The notes under the pieces are model-generated. The model saw only the letters and a list, made by a program, of their open reading frames with translations. It was not told where the DNA came from and did not search any database. The position numbers were made by a program, and so were the translations under genes. 27,138 nt of DNA from UBA5266 sp964610025 (lineage in GTDB: Bacteria > Bacteroidota > Bacteroidia > Bacteroidales > WCHB1-69): the NCBI GenBank assembly GCA_964610025.1, contig CAZSTX010000025.1:1-27138 (forward strand), written 5' to 3'. Position 1 is the stretch's first letter. Each line of letters starts with the position of its first letter. Of the stretch, positions 23,707-27,138 are shown in pieces.

Positions 23707-26700
23707 ATGGAAAAAACAAAATTTAATCAAATATTTAATCACAAAGGAAATATTGGTCCTTTAGCTGAAAAGGCAAGAAGAAATTTTGAGATAATTAAAA
23801 AAACAAAGTCAATGAACAAGGTAGAGTGTATCATTTCTGCATTGGACATAAATTTAAGACTATTGATACATCAATATTTGAATATCAATTTGATGAAGTC
23901 AGAGAGACACGTTTCCCTACTAAATTTTTAAAATTACAAAAAGAAAATTTTACTTTCATTGAAGATTTATACAAACTCATTAATAACATTCGAGACTTAA
24001 ATAGCCATTATGTTTATACATTTGACCAAATCGAAATTAGTCAGATAAATTCTAATATAATTAATTTTCTAAAGGAAGGTTTTCATCTTTCTGTTTTAAT
24101 TAACTATTTAAAAGAAAAAGAAAAAAGTTATGAAGATTTTAAAACTTACAACAATAATCCATTAGTGGGATATTTACGAGATAAATTTTTTCCAAACAAA
24201 AAATATCAGAAAAATGAAAGAAATTATTTTTCAAAATTAAATCTTAGTGAAGCAATTAATGAACTATTGTTTATTGACGTTGAAAATGATTTTGATTGGT
24301 TAATCAATAAAGAACATAATGTTTTTACTATAAAAAAGGGAAGATATCTGTCCTATAATGCACAACTGTTTTTGTTGAGTATGTTTCTTTACAAACAAGA
24401 AGCCGAGCAGTTAATTTCAAAAATTAAAGGATTTAAAGAAAGTGATGATAAGTCCCATTATAAAAGAGACATTTTTACATTCTTCTCTAAAAAAATCAGC
24501 AGTCAAGATATTGATAGCGAAGAAAAATATTTGATTCGCTTTAGAGATATAATCCAATACCTCAACAAATATCCAGTACAATGGAATAAAGAATTGGAAT
24601 TAGAAAGTAGCTTCCCTTTGATGACAGATAGTTTAGAAAAACACGTTATTGAAACTGAAATTTTTCGTTCCTTCCCAAGCTATTCTGAAAGTCCGGAAAA
24701 AGATAAATTTTTGAAATATACAGTAGAAAAACTTTTTGGAAGTAAACTTTATTTGTTTGATTTTTCTAATATTACAATTGCTAATGAAGATATTAAGAAA
24801 TTTGATTTTGAGATAGATTCATCTCCAGAATTAAAGGATACAATAGAAAAACTTCAACAGTTTGGAGATGGATATTTACCTAAAAAACAACATCAAGAAA
24901 AAAGAAGACTTATCAATAAAAAAGTTGAATTAGAAAAGGAGCAAAATCCAATTAAAGAGAAACTGATTAAAAAAATCGAAGAAAACAGTTTAATAAAATC
25001 CTATGGTAGAAATCAAGATAGATTTATGGATTATGCCATAAGATATTTAGCTGAAACTAAATATTTCGGAACCGATACATCATTTAAAACTTATCAATTT
25101 TATACCACAGATGAGCAAAATGAATTTATTGAAAATGCCAAAAATGAATTGCAAAAAAAGGAATATGACAATTTTAAATATCATCAAGGCAGGTTAGTTC
25201 ATTTTATTGATTATCAAAATCATTTAGTAAATTATCCAGAATGGGATACGCCTTTTGTGATAGAAAACAATGCTTTTCAAATAAAACTAAAACTTTCAGA
25301 TGGCGAATATAGATTATTTTCAATTCAGCGAAGTTTATTGCTTTACTTTTTAGAAGATGCTTTATACGCTAAAGATAGTGTTAAAAACAAAGGTTTAGAT
25401 TTGCTAACAGATTATTTTGAAAACCATTTGCTTAAAGATTTTGTGCAAGTACAAGCAAATCGTACTCCTACTACTTCCTTACACAGAAAACTATTGCCCA
25501 AACGCTTTATCAATCAACAAAATTTGAGTGCTCAGCCCAATTTTGGAAAAATTATTGAAGAAGCAGAAAAACAAGAGAAGATATATAATTTATTATTACA
25601 AAATGCAATAGAAAGCAATACACAAGAGGAATTTCAAAAAAGGAATAAGGGAAAGCAATTCAAATTGAGATTCATTCGTAAAGCATGGCATTTAATGTAT
25701 TTCAAAGCTATATATAATGAAAAAGCAGAAAAAATTGGACATCATAAAAGCCTGCATATTACGAAAGACGAGTTTAATGATTTTTCAAAATGGATGTTTG
25801 CATTTGATGAGGTTCCTCAATACAAAGAATATTTAAGCAAACTCTTTAATAGAAAAGGTTTTTTTAAAAACGAATCATTTCAATCACTTTTTGAAAAAAG
25901 TAAATCTTTAGACGATTTTTATAACTTAACAATAGATAATTTTAGAATTTGGATTGAAAATAATAAAATTTTGCCTAAAACGAGAGATAACGATTATAAA
26001 ACAATATTTGAAAAAAAGATTATTTACATAAATTTATCTCACTTTTTATACTATTTAGACAAAGCAAAATTTCAAAATAATGGAATTGTGTTTGAGGGCA
26101 GTAAAAACGCTAAATATCTAATACCTAATTGGTATTATAGAAATATTCTGCCAAAAGAAGAGTACAAAGAAAATTCTAAACTCTTCAATCAATTACGAAA
26201 AATAAAATTAGAGGATGCACTTCTTTATGAAATAGCATTAAGGTATTTATATTTAGATGAAACTATTACTAAATCAGCAAAAAATCATGTCAAAAACATT
26301 CTGAAAAGCGAAATATCATTTAATATTACTGATGCTAAGGATAAGAGTTTATATAAATTGATTGTTCCTTTTAATAAATTAGAAACATTGGCTATTTTAA
26401 TCCAGCATAAAACTGAACAAATTGAAAAAAAACAAAATAATAAAACAAGCTTTCTGACCAATTTAGACAAATTTTTGCAACAGTATAAAGGCAAATATCC
26501 TGGTGAAATTAAAAAAGCAGTGGAGGAATACAAGTGTGATAAATCATTAAGTTTTGACAACTTAAATTTAATTAATAGTCATCTTATATCCTCTTCCATT
26601 AAGTTTACAAAAATTCATATGCAATTGGAAGAATACTATGTCTTGAAATTTTCTACAAAAATTATAAAAGAGAATAGAATCGAAACAGAAGAAATCAAAG

Positions 26701-27041
26701 ATAATAAAGGACATCAAATATTTAATCAATATTATAGTAGTAGAGTTCGTAATAAAGCCTTTCATTTTGGCGTACCAGATAATCCGTATATAGTAATATT
26801 GATTGAAGTGGAAAAAAAATTTTCAAAAAATGAATTATTAATTTTAAGAAAAAATACTTATGCAGACCTCCCTACAAACATACAACATGTTTGTGATAGC
26901 TTTATGAATATACTTCATAATGATTTATACAGAAAGGAAAAAAAAGATTCAGAAAAAGCAAAAGAAAAATTTAAAGAAAAATATTTTACTGAAATTATAA
27001 AAAACAAGCTCTTTGACATATTAAACGTAAATATTGATTGA
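23707..27041 (+). CDS. cas13b: Type VI-B CRISPR effector Cas13b, split by a frameshift at an A7 tract
   Basis: RNA-guided RNase with two HEPN domains. Read with one extra base in the A7 tract (23797-23803), the product is 1111 residues, a normal Cas13b length. HEPN1 has RDLNSH (Arg96, His101) and HEPN2 has RNKAFH (Arg1015, His1020). LFLLSMFLYKQEAEQLISKI matches the Cas13b segment after HEPN1. The protein resembles, from memory, Flavobacterium branchiophilum Cas13b along its length (RNQDRFMD, RNKGKQFKL, WMFAF, EDALLYEIA). As sequenced, the first frame starts at ATG 23707 and stops at 23931 after 74 codons. The second frame opens after TAA 23796 and runs to 27041, with only a GTG at 23826 to start it. 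The frames join as IIKK/NKVNEQGRVYHFCIGH, matching family order. It is visibly more AT-rich than the hydrogenase genes, consistent with transfer. A 36-nt direct repeat follows. Confidence 0.93.
23797..23803 (+). other. A7 homopolymer at the cas13b frame break
   Basis: Seven A's followed by C lie one codon after the upstream frame's IleIle. One more A would join the two parts of cas13b. This is a typical site for sequencing indels, replication slippage (phase variation) or RNA polymerase slippage. The A-AAA-AAC heptamer present here is not in the phase needed for simultaneous -1 ribosomal slippage. Confidence 0.75.
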
Positions 27042-27102
27042 TTTTTACAATACAATAAACACTATTTATTCTTTATAAATAAGAGAATTAGTATACACTC
27101 AG
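27042..27102 (+). other. Spacer/leader between cas13b and the CRISPR repeat
   Basis: 61 nt of AT-rich DNA with a 7-bp AT hairpin (TATTTAT, loop TCTTT, ATAAATA; 27063-27081). No TAnnTTTG box was found, so the array may be cotranscribed with cas13b or use an unrecognised promoter. No accessory gene intervenes. Confidence 0.5.
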
Positions 27103-27138
27103 GTTGTAACTGCTCTTATTTTGAAGGGTAAAAACAAC
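27103..27138 (+). CRISPR. First 36-nt direct repeat of a type VI-B CRISPR array
   Basis: The last 36 bases begin GTTGTAACTGCTC and end GGGTAAAAACAAC. They have the GTTG...CAAC termini, the central TTTT and the 36-nt length of Cas13b repeats, and from memory differ from the Bergeyella zoohelcum repeat at only a few positions in the same orientation. TGCTCTT (27111-27117) can pair with AAGGGTA (27124-27130), two G-U pairs, around loop ATTTTG. The orientation predicts transcription in the same direction as cas13b, with crRNAs carrying the repeat 3' of the spacer. Only one repeat is inside the window, so repetition itself is not seen. Confidence 0.85.

Noticed and set aside
23798..23804. A-AAA-AAC as a programmed -1 ribosomal frameshift site.
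   Set aside because: The heptamer is not in the phase required (zero-frame codons start at 23797 and 23800), and no downstream stem-loop or upstream Shine-Dalgarno stimulator was seen. Indel or transcriptional slippage at A7 is simpler.
23826..27041. cas13b as a gene starting at GTG 23826.
   Set aside because: The start would fall inside the conserved N-terminal segment (YHFCIGHKFKTIDT), leave out IFNHKGNIGPLAEKA that belongs to the family, and lack a promoter, whereas ATG 23707 has a well-placed -7 box.

Overview
The window looks like chromosome of an AT-rich, anaerobic or microaerophilic member of the Bacteroidota. Evidence: a type IX secretion C-terminal sorting domain, repeated TAnnTTTG-type -7 promoter boxes, A-rich rather than Shine-Dalgarno start regions, GlnRS, a PorT-like outer membrane barrel, and a Cas13b that resembles, from memory, the Flavobacterium branchiophilum protein.

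Layout. 1-186: the first codons of a leftward gene, then a promoter, two hairpins and a terminator that could be a small RNA or the leader of glnS. 271-8940: housekeeping and surface/stress genes: glnS, a large T9SS cargo protein on the minus strand, then a plus-strand run of di-heme cytochrome c peroxidase, cob(I)alamin adenosyltransferase, outer membrane barrel, HflX and OsmC. 9345-12863: a plus-strand three-gene [FeFe]-hydrogenase set (HydC-, HydB- and HydA-like) whose subunits have lost several Fe-S ligands or domains. 12952-21314: a convergent seven-gene minus-strand operon, in transcription order receiver protein, canonical HydC, HydB, HydA, a hydrogenase-domain sensor histidine kinase, a second receiver protein and a receiver-histidine kinase hybrid. 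21599-23064: mgtE behind a leader containing a nine-codon acidic/proline ORF and two mutually exclusive hairpins. 23178-23357: a 59-residue Bfd-like [2Fe-2S] protein. 23707-27041: Cas13b, split by one apparent frameshift in an A7 tract. 27103-27138: a 36-nt VI-B-type CRISPR direct repeat ending exactly at the window edge.

How they work together. The minus-strand operon encodes a complete NAD- and ferredoxin-type trimeric hydrogenase plus a redox/H2-sensing phosphorelay with no DNA-binding output domain in the window. The plus-strand set is a diverged paralogue that seems to lack the ferredoxin-side electron path. Hydrogenase maturases (HydEFG) are not here. The two most notable items are the type VI-B CRISPR system with its homopolymer frameshift, and the mgtE leader, which reads like an independently built version of an mgtL-type Mg2+-sensing translational switch. 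The second is an inference from base pairing and peptide sequence only.
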